Source: Phialophora verrucosa (lineage: Eukaryota; Ascomycota; Eurotiomycetes; Chaetothyriales; Herpotrichiellaceae). From it: DNA of 64,000 nt. Both the position numbers and the translations under genes were made by a program. Of the stretch, positions 10,846-23,542 are shown piece by piece. Position 1 is the first letter of the stretch; every line of letters begins with the position of its first letter. The stretch covers positions 620,001 through 684,000 of the forward strand of contig MSED01000007.1 in NCBI GenBank assembly GCA_002099365.1, given 5' to 3'. The notes beneath the pieces were generated by a model. It had not been told where the DNA came from. It made no database searches and saw nothing but the letters and a program-made list of their open reading frames with translations.

Positions 10846-12499
10846 TCACAGCATCATCTCCAGGGGGTTCTCTACAACCTTCTTCAACTCCCGGATCCAT
10901 TCACCTCCTACAGCCCCGTCCACCACCTTGTGATCGAAGCTGCCAGTGACGACGATTTGGTCGTCCCACTCAGTGACGGTGCCCTCCTCAGTCTCGACCG
11001 GGATTGCCACCTTGCGAGTGGTGCCAACGGCCAAAATCGCGGCTTGGGGTGGGTTGATCACGGCAGTAAATCTCTCAACAGCGGGGTTCATGCCCATATT
11101 GCTGATGGTAAATGTGCCGCCTTGATACTCGTCAGGCTTCAGCTTCCCATCTCTTGCTCGCTTTCCAAGATCCTTAACGGCGCCCGAGATTGCTGACAGG
11201 CCAATGCTGTCTGCGTTCTTGACAATAGGGGTCATCAAACCCACGGGCGTGGCAACAGCCACGCTGACATCGACGGTGTTGTGTTGGCGGATGATGGCCT
11301 GACCGCCTTCCTCTCTCCAGCTCGAGTTCACAGCTGGTACCTTCTTGCAGGCAATTGCGCAAGCCTTGATCAAGAAGTCGTTGACGGACAACTTATACTT
11401 GCCATCGGAGGCAGCATTGAGCGCTTCCCTCAGCTTGAGCAATTTTGTGACGGAGAGGGTGGTAGAGACAAAGTAATGAGGGTTCTGGTTCATAGAGTCC
11501 CGCAACCGTGTAGCGATGGTCTTACGCATCGAGCTTGCTGGAATGTCCTCATAGGCTGGGCCAGCGGCGGCGGCAGGCGCAGCGCTCGCTGCAGGCTTGT
11601 ATTTCTCAATGTCGGACAGGGTGATCCGACCACCCGGCCCTGTACCTTTGATCGCCTTAATAGGAACGCCCTTCTCGAGCGCCAGCTTCCTCGCAGCTGG
11701 GCTGAGGTTCGGTTCTCTGTCAAGGACCGACTGCAGTTTCTCGCCTGTTGTGTCGGCTTCCTCAGCCTGTGGAGCTGGGTCTTTGGCACCGCTGGGTGGC
11801 GCTGAGCCTGAACCTGATTCTGGAGCCTCTGAGGCTTCGGAGGTCTCCTCTTTCGGCTGTTCTTTGGGAGGTGCCTTTTCACCACCGGCGTCTTCGAGAG
11901 TAAAAGATTCAAACTCGGAGATATCGGTGCCTTCTTCGACCATAATAGCAATAGGCTAGGCCGTTGTTAGCAAGTCCCATTCAAAGTTTGTCGGGTCCCT
12001 ACATTTCCAACTGCCACATCTTTTTCGCCCGTCTCTTTGAGAATTTTCGCTAGAACACCCTCTTCTTGGAATTCGAAATCCATTTGAGCCTTGTCGGTTT
12101 CAATCTCCACGAGGACATCTCCAGGAGCCAGGGTATCACCGGCCTTTTTCTGCCATGCACCGATGTTTCCGGCGGTCATCGTCGGTGAAAGCGCAGGCAT
12201 GCTGATGACAGTGTGAGGGGGAAATGCTGTGATTGCGGTCAGCCATGTCCGCTCCTCACGAACGACTACGGATGAAGCGCGCACATTTGGATGCATAATA
12301 GCGACCGAGAACGGATAAGCAGGGGAAGGTCTGAGATCTGCACGCGCGTTAGCTTCGGCACGCGTGCTCGCGGCGGATGTAAACTGTACACTGCTGCATT
12401 TTGTAGTCTTTGCACTGGGCTTCTGCTGAGCCTCAAGGTCGCGGAGGACTGTAGAAGGAGGCGTGGCCCCGACCGGGAGAGCAGCGTTGAGGTCGCCAT
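10846..12499 (-). CDS. LAT1: Dihydrolipoamide acetyltransferase, pyruvate dehydrogenase E2
   Basis: Core subunit of the mitochondrial pyruvate dehydrogenase complex, transferring acetyl groups from lipoyl-lysine to CoA. Modelled as exons 12385-12499, 12003-12226 and 10846-11955, giving 482 residues. An Arg/Ser-rich mitochondrial presequence (MATSTLLSRSGPRLLL) lies on exon 1. The single lipoyl domain begins at FPPHTVISMPALSPTM and carries the lipoyl lysine in ETDKAQ (K84). An acidic Ala/Pro/Glu linker, the E3-binding domain (LSPAARKLALEKGV) and the catalytic domain ending in DHKVVDG (H455, D459) follow. The exon 2/3 junction is secure. The exon 1/2 junction (GTTTAC...ATCACAG) was chosen by phase and branch site and is less certain. 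Confidence 0.95.
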
Positions 12500-13123
12500 T
12501 GGGGAGGACCAAAGGCGGCGGAAAGGGGACGTAAGAAACCCAAACCCAGCAAACGATCAGAGTAAAGGAGCGACAAGGAGGAAGGTATATAGGAAGACGA
12601 CCTAATGGGAGATGTCGTCCTTCGCAATTGGCTTGCGAAAGGTGAATTGTTGAAGGACACCAGCTTGTAGAAAATGTACGTTGAGCAGAGTCGACTCCAC
12701 CCGGAATCCGAAGTGATGGCAGGCCGGGGAGAATCACCGCGAGCAACAGCTCCGGAGCGCCAATCGTTGGGCCCCAAAGGCCGACTAAAAAGGAGCACAG
12801 CTGGAGCTTAGTAACTGGGCCGTCGCCTGGGGGGCTAATTGTCCGCCGAAGCAGCCGCGCTTCTGGTCTCTTTGGTCCACTTAAGGCACTGGCTCTCACG
12901 GCTCTCCGCGCAGCCGTTACATTGTACAGATATACACAGGCACAGGATTATTTCCCTGAACCAAGAACCGGAGCACCGTGCACTGCGCCTTCATTACAAT
13001 CACAAAGCAGTCACATCAAAGACTGAGCAGATTCACCATTGCAATGTTTCCAGCATCCACATACAGTCCTAGGTGATCCCGAGCGCTCGATCTCTCCAAT
13101 AATCCTCGTCCTGTGCCGGCCTA
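12500..13123. promoter_or_regulatory. Divergent promoter region of LAT1 and SEC7
   Basis: The two start codons face away from each other across 624 bases, so both promoters must lie here. No defined transcription-factor site stands out. Confidence 0.6.
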
Positions 13124-16100
13124 ATGTCTGGAGTCGAGGATGAGCCGCCGCAAACCGAGCATGCAGACCACGTCGAGAAGCCAGAACTTGCATCGGAAGA
13201 GGAGGCGGACGTAGAAGAACCCGTGCGTGGACACACACCCTCCGTGGATGATGATGATCAGGATATTACACCGAGTCACGGCGTAACAATCACGGTCGAG
13301 GACGCCGATGCTGAAGATGGACGGCAGGAGGAAGAGGAGGGGGAGGAGGAGGAGTCGGGCGGCGCCGCCTCCGAGGATTCCACTTCGGTAGTGACAGAAT
13401 CGCAGCAGGACTCGGAACAGAGTTCGAGGTCCCAAGAAGGGGCAGGGGACGCTCCGCCGCATCCAAGTGTCGAGGATGCGCCTAGACATGCTGCAGAAGA
13501 CGATCGGAGAGCACAGGATGGCACCCCTGCTCAGCACCAGGATGGACAAGCCCATCAGGCCACGCACGCTGGCACACCAACGGGCCCTCGACCGGAGACT
13601 TCAATACCAAAGCCCACGGCGACTTCGCGGCCTCTTCCCGTCAGCTCCACGGTTTTCGTGGTCAACGCCCTCGAAACAATTGGGGCCGCCAAGGAGGTCC
13701 GCAAGAGTAAGGAGTTCACGGACGCTGTTCAGGCCGCTCTGGCAAATATCAAGAACACAGAACAACCTGTTAATCCCGAAGTCATCTTCCGACCGTTGCA
13801 GATGGCAACCAAGTCCTTTAATATACCCCTGCAGGTGACGGCTTTGGACTGCATTGGAAAGCTGATCAGCTACTCATATTTCGCCTTCCCCGTCGTGGCC
13901 ACAAGCCAAGCCGGTTCAGCAGATACTCCGCCTCTTATCGAGAGGGCGATCGAGGCCATCTGCGACTGTTTCGAGAACGAAGCCACTGCCGTCGAGATTC
14001 AACAACAGATTATCAAATCACTCCTTGCAGCAGTCCTGGATGACAAGATTGTCGTACATGGTGCTGGTCTCCTGAAAGCTGTCCGTCAAATATACAACAT
14101 CTTCATCTACTCCAAGTCGAGCCAGAATCAACAGGTCGCACAAGGGTCGTTGCTTCAGATGATCGCGACCGTTTTTGAGCGCGTCAGAGTCAGACTGGAC
14201 CTGAAAGAGGCTCGCCTGAGAGAAGCCAGCGAGGCAAAGTCTGACGAAGCCCTTTCCGCGGACACATCCACGTTCGGCCCAGGAGAGATAAACGGTGCAA
14301 ACGGACAGGTTGACACTCCGGACCAAGAAACCCCTCCTCAATTTGGGGATGGTTTAGCTTCGACCCAGGAGAAGTTGACGTTGCAGAGCTTCGAAAACAA
14401 CAAAACTCTGGACGATGCAATTGTAGCCGACAGCGCTCCCACAACCGTCACCCGTGCAAGAAGAGAACGCAAGAACACCCGCACTAGCTCTGGGCCAGTC
14501 TCTCGGTCCAGCTTACAAGAAGACCGCGAGGAAACAGAAATGTCTCCGGAAGACGAAGACGATATCTACATCAAGGACGCTTTCTTAGTATTCCGTTCAC
14601 TCTGCAAGTTGAGTCAGAAAGTCTTGACCTACGATCAACAACAGGACCTGCGGTCTCAGAACATGCGTTCTAAGCTCCTATCTCTCCATCTGATATACCA
14701 TGTCATCAACAACTATACCGCTGTCTTTACATCCTCATTCTCAACAATAAAAAGCGGCAATAACACAGAGCCTACACCGTTCATGCACGTGGCAAAACCT
14801 CACCTATGCCTGAGTTTGTCTCGCAATGCCGCCAGTTCAGTGCCGCGAGTCTATGAGGTTTGCTGCGAGCTGTTCTGGCTCTCATTAAAGCATTTGCGGG
14901 TTCTGCTAAAAAAGGAGCTTGAGGTTTTTCTGAAAGAAGTATATCTTGCAGTTCTCGAGCGACGTAGCGCCCCCATGTTCCAAAAGCAGATGTTCATGGA
15001 TGTCCTGGAACGATTATCTGGCGATCCGCGTGCCTTGGTCGAGATCTACCTGAACTATGACTGCGACCGGACTGCACTGGACAATATGTATCAGCAAATC
15101 ATCGAGCACCTCTCCCGTATTTGCAGCACGCCTGTGGTGGTCACAGCTATCCAGCAACATCAGTATCAAGAACAGCAGGGAAAACCGTCGACGCCTGTTT
15201 CTGAGTGGCACTCCAGAGGCGCGTTGCTCCCTGGCTTGTCAACGGCGAGTCTCGGCCACCCTCCCCCCCCGCCTCCGGCGATACCAGCCGAGTACGCACT
15301 GAAGCAACAATCACTACGGTGTCTTGTGGAGATTCTACATTCCCTCGACAACTGGTCGAGTCAAGGAAGTCCAGAACAAGCTAATGGATCTCGCTACCCG
15401 GCTTCGAGAGGATCGTATGATGACTCAAGAGAATCTCTGGATTACAGCGAGAAGCCTCCCGCCTCACCTCGTGTTTCTCGTTTTGGTAGTGAGTCGGGCA
15501 TCTCTACCCCCGTGGCCGAAGATGATCCCAGCGAAGTCGAGAAAGTCAGAATGCGAAAATCTGCGATGAATGAGGCGATCCGACAGTTCAACTTCAAGCC
15601 AAAACGTGGCATAAAAGCTCTTTTGGCTGAAGGCTTCATACGCAGCAACACTCCACAAGACATCGCAAAGTTCCTAGCGTCGAATGACAGACTAGACAAA
15701 GCAATGTTGGGAGAATACCTGGGAGAAGGCGATGAACAGAACGTGGCCATCATGCACGCATTCGTCGACCAGATGGATTTCACGAAGCGGCGGTTCGTGG
15801 ATGCTCTGAGGCAGTTTCTACAGAGCTTCAGACTCCCAGGAGAGGCGCAGAAGATTGACCGATTCATGCTCAAGTTCGCGGAGCGATATCTCAGCGGCAA
15901 TCCCAATGCCTTTGCCAACGCCGATACTGCTTATGTACTTGCGTACTCGGTCATCATGTTGAATACCGATCAACACAGCTCCAAGTTAAAAGGAGCCAGA
16001 ATGACTGTCGAGGATTTCATTAAGAACAACCGTGGAATCAACGACGGCCAGGATCTGCCCGCGGATTATCTGAGCGCCATCTTCGATGAGATCTCTCACA

Positions 16101-19100
16101 ACGAGATTGTCCTCGCTTCCGAGCGGGAGCATGCCGCGGAGCTGGGTATTGCCACTGCTACTCCGGCCGTCGGATTTGCGTCACGAGCTGGCCAAGCCCT
16201 TGCAAACGTGGGCAGAGATCTGCAGAAAGAGAAATACACTCAGGCTTCAGAGGAAATGGCGAATAAGACAGAGCAACTTTACCGGAGTCTGATCAGAGCG
16301 CAAAAGCGTTCGGCGGTCCGGGAGGCTCTTTCGCGGTTCATCCCAGCGACCTCCATCAAGCATGTGGGACCTATGTTCAATACAACTTGGATGTCTTTTC
16401 TCTCGGCCTTTTCCAGCCAAATGCAAGATGCTCAGAACCTCGACCTGATCAGGCAGTGCTTGGAGGGCCTCAGATTGGCAATTAGATTGTCCTGCAGGTT
16501 CGACTTGGAGACGCCTAGGGTGGCCTTTTTAACGGCCCTTGCTAAGTTCACAAACCTCGGAAATCTCAAAGAGATGATGGCCAAGCACTTGGAAGCACTG
16601 AAAGTGCTCATCGAGGTTGCATTGACCGAAGGCGAAGTACTGAAAAGCTCTTGGCGCGAGGTTCTTATGTGTATAAGTCAACTGGACAGGTTGCAGCTCC
16701 TTTCGACAGGTGTTGATGAAGGCGTTCTGCCAGACGTGACAAGGGCGAATACTCATACGTCGTCCAACTCCACCAAGGACAACAGCAGGAGCCGACGGTC
16801 AATGCAGGCTGCCAAGCGACCGAGGCCACGGTCGGCGCACAGCTTCCGGCCAGAGGTCGCCGACGAGACCAAGTCGACAGACATGGTTCGTGGCGTAGAC
16901 CGCATATTCACCAATACTGCAAAGTTATCGTCCGAGGCAATCGTCGATTTTGTCCAGGCATTGACCGATGTCAGTTGGCAAGAGATTCAGTCCTCTGGCA
17001 ACACCGAATCCCCGAGAATGTACAGTCTCCAAAAGCTGGTAGAGATCAGCTACTACAACATGACCAGAGTCAGGATAGAGTGGACCCGAATCTGGGAGGT
17101 TCTGGGCGAGCACTTCAATCAGGTTGGCTGCCACAACAACACTGCAGTGGTATTCTTCGCCCTCGATTCGCTTCGCCAGCTTTCTATGCGATTCATGGAG
17201 ATTGAAGAACTGCCCGGTTTCAAATTTCAGAAAGACTTCTTGAAGCCTTTCGAATACGTCATGTCCAATAGCACGGTGGTAACTGTCAAAGACATGGTCT
17301 TGAGATGCTTGATTCAGATGATTCAGGCTCGCGGAGACAACATCAGATCCGGCTGGAAGACAATGTTCGGCGTCTTCTCAGTGGCCGCCAGAGAACAGTA
17401 CGAAGCAATTGTCAACATCGCGTTCGACTATACAACTCAGATCTATAACACTCGATTCGGCGTTGTCATCTCTCAAGGCTCGTTCCCGGATTTGATCGTC
17501 TGCCTTACCGAGTTCTCCAAAAACCTGAAGTTCCAGAAGAAATCGCTCCAAGCCATCGAATTGCTCAAATCGACTGTGCCGAAAATGCTGAAGACTCCGG
17601 AGTGCCCACTGTCAAGACGTCATGGAAGAGGCTCGCAATCCGAGGCGTCTGACGTGGTTTCAGGCGTGAAACAGCCGACCTCGCAAACAGAGGAAGAGCA
17701 GTTCTGGTACCCGGTGCTCATCGCGTATCAAGACGTGCTGATGACTGGAGACGATCTTGAAGTACGGTCAAGAGCGCTTACCTATCTTTTCGAGACGCTC
17801 ATCAGATACGGCGGCGACTTCCCCATCGAATTCTGGGACACGCTCTGGCGGCAATTGCTGTACCCGATCTTCGTCGTGCTGCAGAGCAAATCGGAGATGT
17901 CGAAAGCTCCAAACCACGAAGAGCTGTCGGTCTGGCTGTCCACGACCATGATTCAAGCGCTTCGGAATATGATCACTCTCTTTACACATTACTTTGACTC
18001 GCTGGAGCATATGTTGGACCGGTTCCTAGATCTCCTCACCTTGTGCATATGTCAAGAGAACGACACGATAGCCAGGATTGGCAGCAACTGTCTCCAGCAG
18101 CTCATTCTACAGAACGTCGCCAAGTTCTCCCCAGAACATTGGTCGAGAATTGTCACTGCGTTTGTAGAGCTCTTCAATAGGACGACCGCCTATGAGTTGT
18201 TCTCCGCTGCCGCCACGATGTCAGATGCTCGACCGACTCCGGCACAAGACGGTGCCGAAGGGCTCTCAATCTCAGGCACCACTATCGTCGAGACGCCCAC
18301 AACGAATGGCACGCCTGCGTCCTTCCACGCGCCAAGCTCTTCCATCGAATCCCAAGTATCCTCGGCACCCACTCCGGAGATCCCCCAAGCAGACACGACA
18401 CAAGTGCTGGAGGATTACCGCCCTCACCAAGACATGCAAGCACCTGCCCCGGTTGTGACCGCCGCGAGGCGCCGCTTCTTCAACAAGATCATCACAAACT
18501 GCGTTCTTCAGCTCCTCATGATTGAGACAGTCGCAGAGCTCTTTTCGAATGACTCGGTCTATGCACAGATTCCCTCACCCGAACTACTACGTCTGATGGC
18601 GTTGCTGAAGAAGTCATACCAATTCGCCAAGAAGTTCAACGGGGACAAGGACCTACGTATGGCACTTTGGCGGCAAGGATTCATGCGTCAACCGCCGAAC
18701 CTGCTCAAGCAAGAGTCCGGCTCAGCGAACACATACGTGAGTATCCTGTTGAGGATGTACCACGATGAAGGGGAGGAGAGGAGGTCGAGTCGCGACCAGA
18801 CGGAGGGTGCATTGATCCCGTAAGTCACACCTAAAACTTTTCCCACCACGACCCTGAACACTAAACTAATGGCAAATAGTCTCTGCGCGGACATCATTCG
18901 CTCCTTCATCCTCCTCGACGAAGAGACCCAACAGCGCAACATTGTCGCCTGGCGGCCCGTCGTAATCGACGTCCTCGAAGGGTACACCAACTTCCCACGC
19001 GAATCCTTTGATCAGCACATTGAAACCTTCTATCCACTTGCTGTCGGCCTACTCGAGAAGGAGATCGGCTCCGACCTCCGAAGTGCACTTTGGGGGATCT

Positions 19101-19312
19101 TCCGCCGGGTGGGCGAAGTCAAGTTCAGTATGCCGGAGTGGGTCGGCAGGGGAAGGGATGGGAGCATCAGTTCCATGACAGAAAGGGACAGGAGGAATGG
19201 GAGCGTCAGTGCCACGCCTACGAGTCCGAGTATGGCAAGTCGCGGATTTGAGCTCTCGAGCCAGAGCGGGAGGAGGGGCAGCCGTGTTAGCAGTCGGATA
19301 GGGTCGATATAA
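13124..19312 (+). CDS. sec7: Sec7-family Arf guanine nucleotide exchange factor (Golgi)
   Basis: Large GEF that activates Arf GTPases at the trans-Golgi and drives vesicle budding. Two exons (13124-18819 and 18880-19312) encode 2042 residues; the intron has GTAAGT, an ACTAAAC-type branch and TAG. An acidic Ser/Glu-rich N-terminus (about 160 residues) precedes the DCB region. The HUS box NYDC is at 644-647. The Sec7 catalytic domain spans about 815-1000 with the glutamic finger E907 in FRLPGEAQKIDR and the helix LAYSVIMLNTDQHSSKLK. Long HDS helical repeats follow to the C-terminus. Length and domain order match fungal Sec7 and mammalian BIG1/BIG2. The last exon adds a conserved segment and a Ser/Arg/Gly-rich tail. 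Confidence 0.96.
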
Positions 19313-19552
19313 GCGCTCTAAGATGGTTGATAAAGCGAGTTACTTCGACTCGCCCTTTATCGAACCCAGCAAGCAGGGAAACCTGTCAGCCTTGTAACTC
19401 AGACCAACAAACAAAAAGTACCCACGAGCGTAATGACGCTGTCGAACATGTGGATTACCAACGCAACGGGCTTTGCCCCCGTTGACATCTTGATGCAATA
19501 CTTGATGTTGTCGTTGTTCTCGTCATGCTAGCTTCGTCCCTTTTACCTCCCG

Positions 19553-21332
19553 TCACGTCGACGGCGGCGGTACGATCTTCCTCTTCAACCACCCGCAGAA
19601 ACTCTCGAAAAGTACTGGGTCATGCCCTTGTAGGTGGCGGATATGGATTGTTGTCTTGGAATCCGTGCGCATGACAGGAAGCGTCTTGATCGAGATCCTT
19701 GCCACGAGGGCCGGTTCGAGTTCGGATTCGGACTCTGATTCTGATCCTCCCTCGTCGTCGTCGTCCTCTTGAGACTCCCTGTCCTTCATCACCGTGTCAT
19801 TCTGCGTCTTCTCCCTGGCATTCGGCTTGGCCTTTCTCCTCGCTTTTCGACTCCACACATCGCCTTCCCGGGCCATGAACATGCCCCGTCGCCTATCGGG
19901 GTCGAATTTCCACACCACGCCATCTAGCTTTCTGATCTCGCGGGCCACCTTGTCGGGCACGTCTCTGGCGTCATCCCCGTCCCCATCTCCCCGTTCGACT
20001 TCAAAGTCCATCTCCGTCGGCGGGGGTAGCCACTTCTTCTCGACCCCACTGCCGCTCCCCACGCCTCTCGCGACGTCCATCCCCGGCCTGAACCCCATCC
20101 AACTCCAGGCGACGCACCACCGCCGCGTCTTCTGGCCCTGCACGAACTCGGTGACGGCGAGATTCGTGCATCCTTCGTTCCGCAACTGCGCGACGACCGC
20201 CCCCACGCTGCTCAGCTTGCCGAGCATGGCGGAGAACCATTGGATCTTCCGTCTCTTGCGGCGCTGGGCGGACTCGCGTACGAGTCTCCCCACGAACGAT
20301 ACCTCGCCGCCGGGGGTGATCATCTCGACCGCCGCGCCCGTGCAGCTCGAATTCGGCGGCCGGGACTTCTGCCGCGCGGACCCGAGAAGCTCGGCCTCTG
20401 ACGAGTAGAACGGGGGATTCGTCACCAGGACATCGACTCTCTCGAAAGGGCCGAGTTGGTCGGTAGGGATGAGCTCCTCCCCGGTCGTGTCCGTGTCGAT
20501 CACGCGGATCCGCGATCCGAAGTCATTGGCCGCGATGTTGCGCAGGGCGGTCTGGCGGTTTTTGTCATCGATTTCCGTGCATAGGAACCGCCAGCCGGGC
20601 CGCTGAGCGCAGGCCAGGAGCGGGTAGATCGCGGAGCTCCCTGTTCCTCTGTGTTCTCCACACATTCGGGGTTAGTCATCATGGGCATGGGAGTGAGCAT
20701 TGCGGAGACAGAAGATGGGAATGGGAGCCTCCACGCAAACGAGCGGTTAAAATCAGCAGACGACTCACATGTCGAGGCCGAGGACTTGTCTCTCGCGATC
20801 GTACCCCTCGTGGAAATCGGGCGACGTGTCGTCCAGGAGCCGCTGGATGAACAGGATGTAGTTGAACCGGTTGGGTACCGGAGGACACAGTCTGTCGTCC
20901 GGCAAGTCGATGGCGAGGTTGAAGTCCCGATGGAGGAGACATTTCGTCAGCTGTCTGACGCTCTCGGGGTCGGAAAAGTCGAGCTGGCGGTTTGGTTTGA
21001 GCCTGTTTTTCACGGGGGGAGGGTTTAGTTCAAATCAACAGTGGCTCAACCCGTCGGGCGGAAGTCTGTCTAAACATCTCGATTTTTTCATTTTCCTTTC
21101 TCGTTATCTTCCACAGGTTTTCAACATGGGGACACGATTTTTCTCCACGCCAGCCCCGTGACATTTTGCTCGCGTGTTATCACCCCACCGTGAGGCGAAA
21201 GCACAAGGAAATAACTGCTCTCGAGATCGCCACACCCGCAGTTAGAACGTACCTCTTCGCAAAGTCGGGATACTGGAGTGCCAGGGCCGTGAAATCAACG
21301 TCATCCTTGTAGATGTTGTCGGGAGCTGGCAT
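19553..21332 (-). CDS. METTL16-type RNA N6-adenosine methyltransferase
   Basis: SAM-dependent methyltransferase of the METTL16/DUF890 family, which methylates adenosine in structured RNAs such as U6 snRNA (family knowledge). Exons 21253-21332, 20769-21002 and 19553-20648 give 469 residues. The N-terminus carries the family pattern (DDVDFTALALQYPDFAKR, then DFSDPESVRQLTKCLL). The SAM-binding motif LDIGTGSSAIYPLL is reconstructed across the second intron. The catalytic NPPF is at residues 182-185. The C-terminal third contains a strongly acidic Asp/Glu/Ser stretch and a final conserved-looking segment. It is convergent with SEC7, with only 240 bases between stops. Splicing restores family motifs at both junctions, so the model is strong. 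Confidence 0.9.
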
Positions 21333-22330
21333 TTTATCACATATATCTCATGCCTGTCCGGACTGTGTCGGGTGCGGGTCCAGATCCGACGGTGTCGACG
21401 TGAACACTAGTTAATGACACGGTACTGTCATGACCGTCACCGTCGGAGTGGAACTATGTACCACTTACGATGTATGGATCAAGAGTGATGTTTGTACGGT
21501 GTATTGCGAGGAGAGATGTCGACGGCGACGAGCCATGAAAGACACAAGCGGCCTAAGGCGTCTTGGCGAAAATCATGGCCTCCGCCGACTCAGGGTGATC
21601 ACCAGTGTCACCTCGTCACAACATTACAGACGGCCGCCTCATGGATTCTTCCTTCCGAGTCATCCTTACGACGGTGAATCGATGCACGTGCGAGGCTAGA
21701 AGAGGAGGCTCTTTTGCCGAACAACGATGGGATACTTCGTCTGTGTCCAAAGTATCTCGGTGGATGTATCTGTCTTTGCGAGTTATCGACTTCCGCGCCT
21801 TTCGAACCAGGAGCCGATGTTGCTTTGTCGGCATGATTGACCCCATATATTACGCCGAGGAAATGCAAGGGGCGCCGACTCAAGTGTCTGGCCAAAGGCA
21901 GTGAGAGCAAGGACTGAAACAACCGGTAATGCCCAGTGTCGTTAATTGTGCCAAATCGTGGGATCAAAGAAACCTCCGATACCAAGGGAAAGCGATGCGA
22001 AAATGAGTGCCTCTAGTTTGGGCTGTGTGTAATTGTTGTATCTGACGAAGACATAATGAACCAGACCCAGCATGAACGTGCGCCAGACACGTAGTGGCTG
22101 AGAACGCACGGGTATAAAAGGCGAATCGACTGAACTCATGGACTAATGCAGATTTCCAAGGCCGACCCGAGTTTCCAAAACGCCTCTGATGATCGACCCA
22201 AGAGAATCGTAACTCATTTCATCCCATCCTGTTTCCCAATGTCCCCGGCCACCCAAGCACTGTACATGTGCAAACCCACCCGCTCCCTTACCCTGCTTGT
22301 CCCGAAGCAACCTTCGCATTTCTTCCCGCT
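21333..22330. other. Intergenic region upstream of the METTL16-like gene
   Basis: Contains the promoter of the METTL16-like gene and the 3' flank of the next leftward gene. One small hydrophobic open frame at 21942-22139 is listed separately. Nothing else is recognisable. Confidence 0.5.
21942..22139 (-). CDS. Possible small membrane protein (65 residues)
   Basis: A short ATG-initiated frame that I do not recognise. It has a polar N-terminus and two hydrophobic stretches, around FMLGLVHYVFVRY and around ALIFASLSLGIGGFF, which could be membrane segments. There is no visible intron and the frame sits alone in a 1-kb intergenic region. It could be a real small protein, the remnant of a larger membrane protein or a chance frame. 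Confidence 0.2.
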   Translation of the reverse strand: MSSVDSPFIPVRSQPLRVWRTFMLGLVHYVFVRYNNYTQPKLEALIFASLSLGIGGFFDPTIWHN

Positions 22331-23542
22331 TCACTTCTTCACCAGCACAGCCTCATACAAGCTCACCGCGGCGCTCAGCCCCGAACTAATCACGATTGCA
22401 AACCATCCTCCCAAAATACTCTCATTCACCGTGGCGACTGTGAAATGCGTGTACAATCCGCTCAGAGTAAGATGGTTTGCGTACACCAGGTACGCAATCA
22501 GCCCCTTAGCCAGACTGAAGATGAACGGATCAAACTGCATCTGCGCGTTGGCGTGCAAAGCAGCCTGACGAGTCGAGTAGCTATGGCTCGGGTGCGCTTT
22601 CAGCGGCAGGTTGATGAAGTACGAGATGATGGCTGGTAGGATAAGCGAGGTGAGAGACCACAGAGAGAAGGGCGCCCAGAATTTTGACTCGAGGAGAAGG
22701 AACAAGTCGGGAACCAGAATCGGGGTTGGCGTCGACTTGATGTAAGGTACGGCGGGGATCTGAGTTAGGAGCTTGTTGGGAAGAATCTGAGCTCGCAGGC
22801 CGTATGCTTCCACCAGGATGGCGAGCACCGTAACCGTCAAAGGTGACGAGAGTAAGTCCCGTGACGCATCGGCCGCCTTATGGATCTGCGTGCGGTCATA
22901 GGCATGTGAAATGGACGTCCTGATGCGACGCGCCTGTTGATCGATCACATCTGTGACTACAGCTGGCGATGGTGGTATGGGTATTTGAGATGCCAGGATT
23001 GAGGTGCGACGGGCAACTTCTTTCGCGGGAGTCTTGACGAGAGCACTAACCAACGGCTCTTCTTCTCTGCTTCGACACATTAGCAATGGGCTCCATAGAG
23101 AGCGGCCGGGCGCAATACGTACGTCGAGTCGCGTATGTCGTTTGGTGACGTGGTTGTTTTGCGCCTCGGCTTCTTTGCAGGAGCCGGCGCATCCTCGTCT
23201 GATCTCAGAGTCTCGGTGACTTTCTCAGCGATGGTCTTCTTCGTAGGCGATCGCGAGCTGCCGCTCAAGCGCTTGTAGTACTCGCTCAACGAAGGGTCTC
23301 TGCCGTATGTGGTAGAATTGGCGCGTAGGTGCTCGTCGAGAGCGACTTCGAGCTCGGCCTTCTTCAGATGCGCATAACTGTGGTCGCATACAAGTCAGCA
23401 ACAATGCGCAACACAATGCGACACAGAATGAGCGCGTCCGAGGGTGCAATGACGGAGGTACATACTCGGCCAACTTGGTCGTCTCGGCGAACTCTGTGAG
23501 ATCGCTCTTGCGAAGCTTCTGGAGATATGGAAGACCTGACAT
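22331..23542 (-). CDS. Membrane protein with SAP-like N-terminal helix pair
   Basis: Three exons (23466-23542, 23123-23377 and 22331-23066) with matching phases give 355 residues. The N-terminus (LPYLQKLRKSDLTEFAETTK, then a KAELEVALDEHL helix) resembles a SAP-type helix-turn-helix. A basic, Ser/Thr/Pro-rich linker follows with an NLS-like PAKKPRRKTTT. The C-terminal 220 residues contain three or four hydrophobic segments (TVTVLAILVEAYGL, FWAPFSLWSLTSLILPAIISY, FIFSLAKGLIAYLVYAN, GGWFAIVISSGLSAAVSLYE). I believe similar proteins of unknown function occur in other filamentous fungi but know no name. The start at 23542 is preferred over an upstream in-frame extension because LPYLQKLRK appears to begin the conserved part. 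A nuclear-envelope role would be speculation. Confidence 0.75.

Noticed and set aside
13121..13567. Antisense frame over the SEC7 start
   Set aside because: Shadow of the acidic SEC7 N-terminus; no splice logic or motif of its own.
19794..20408. 204-codon plus-strand frame
   Set aside because: Opposite to the well-supported third exon of the METTL16-like gene and without recognisable features.
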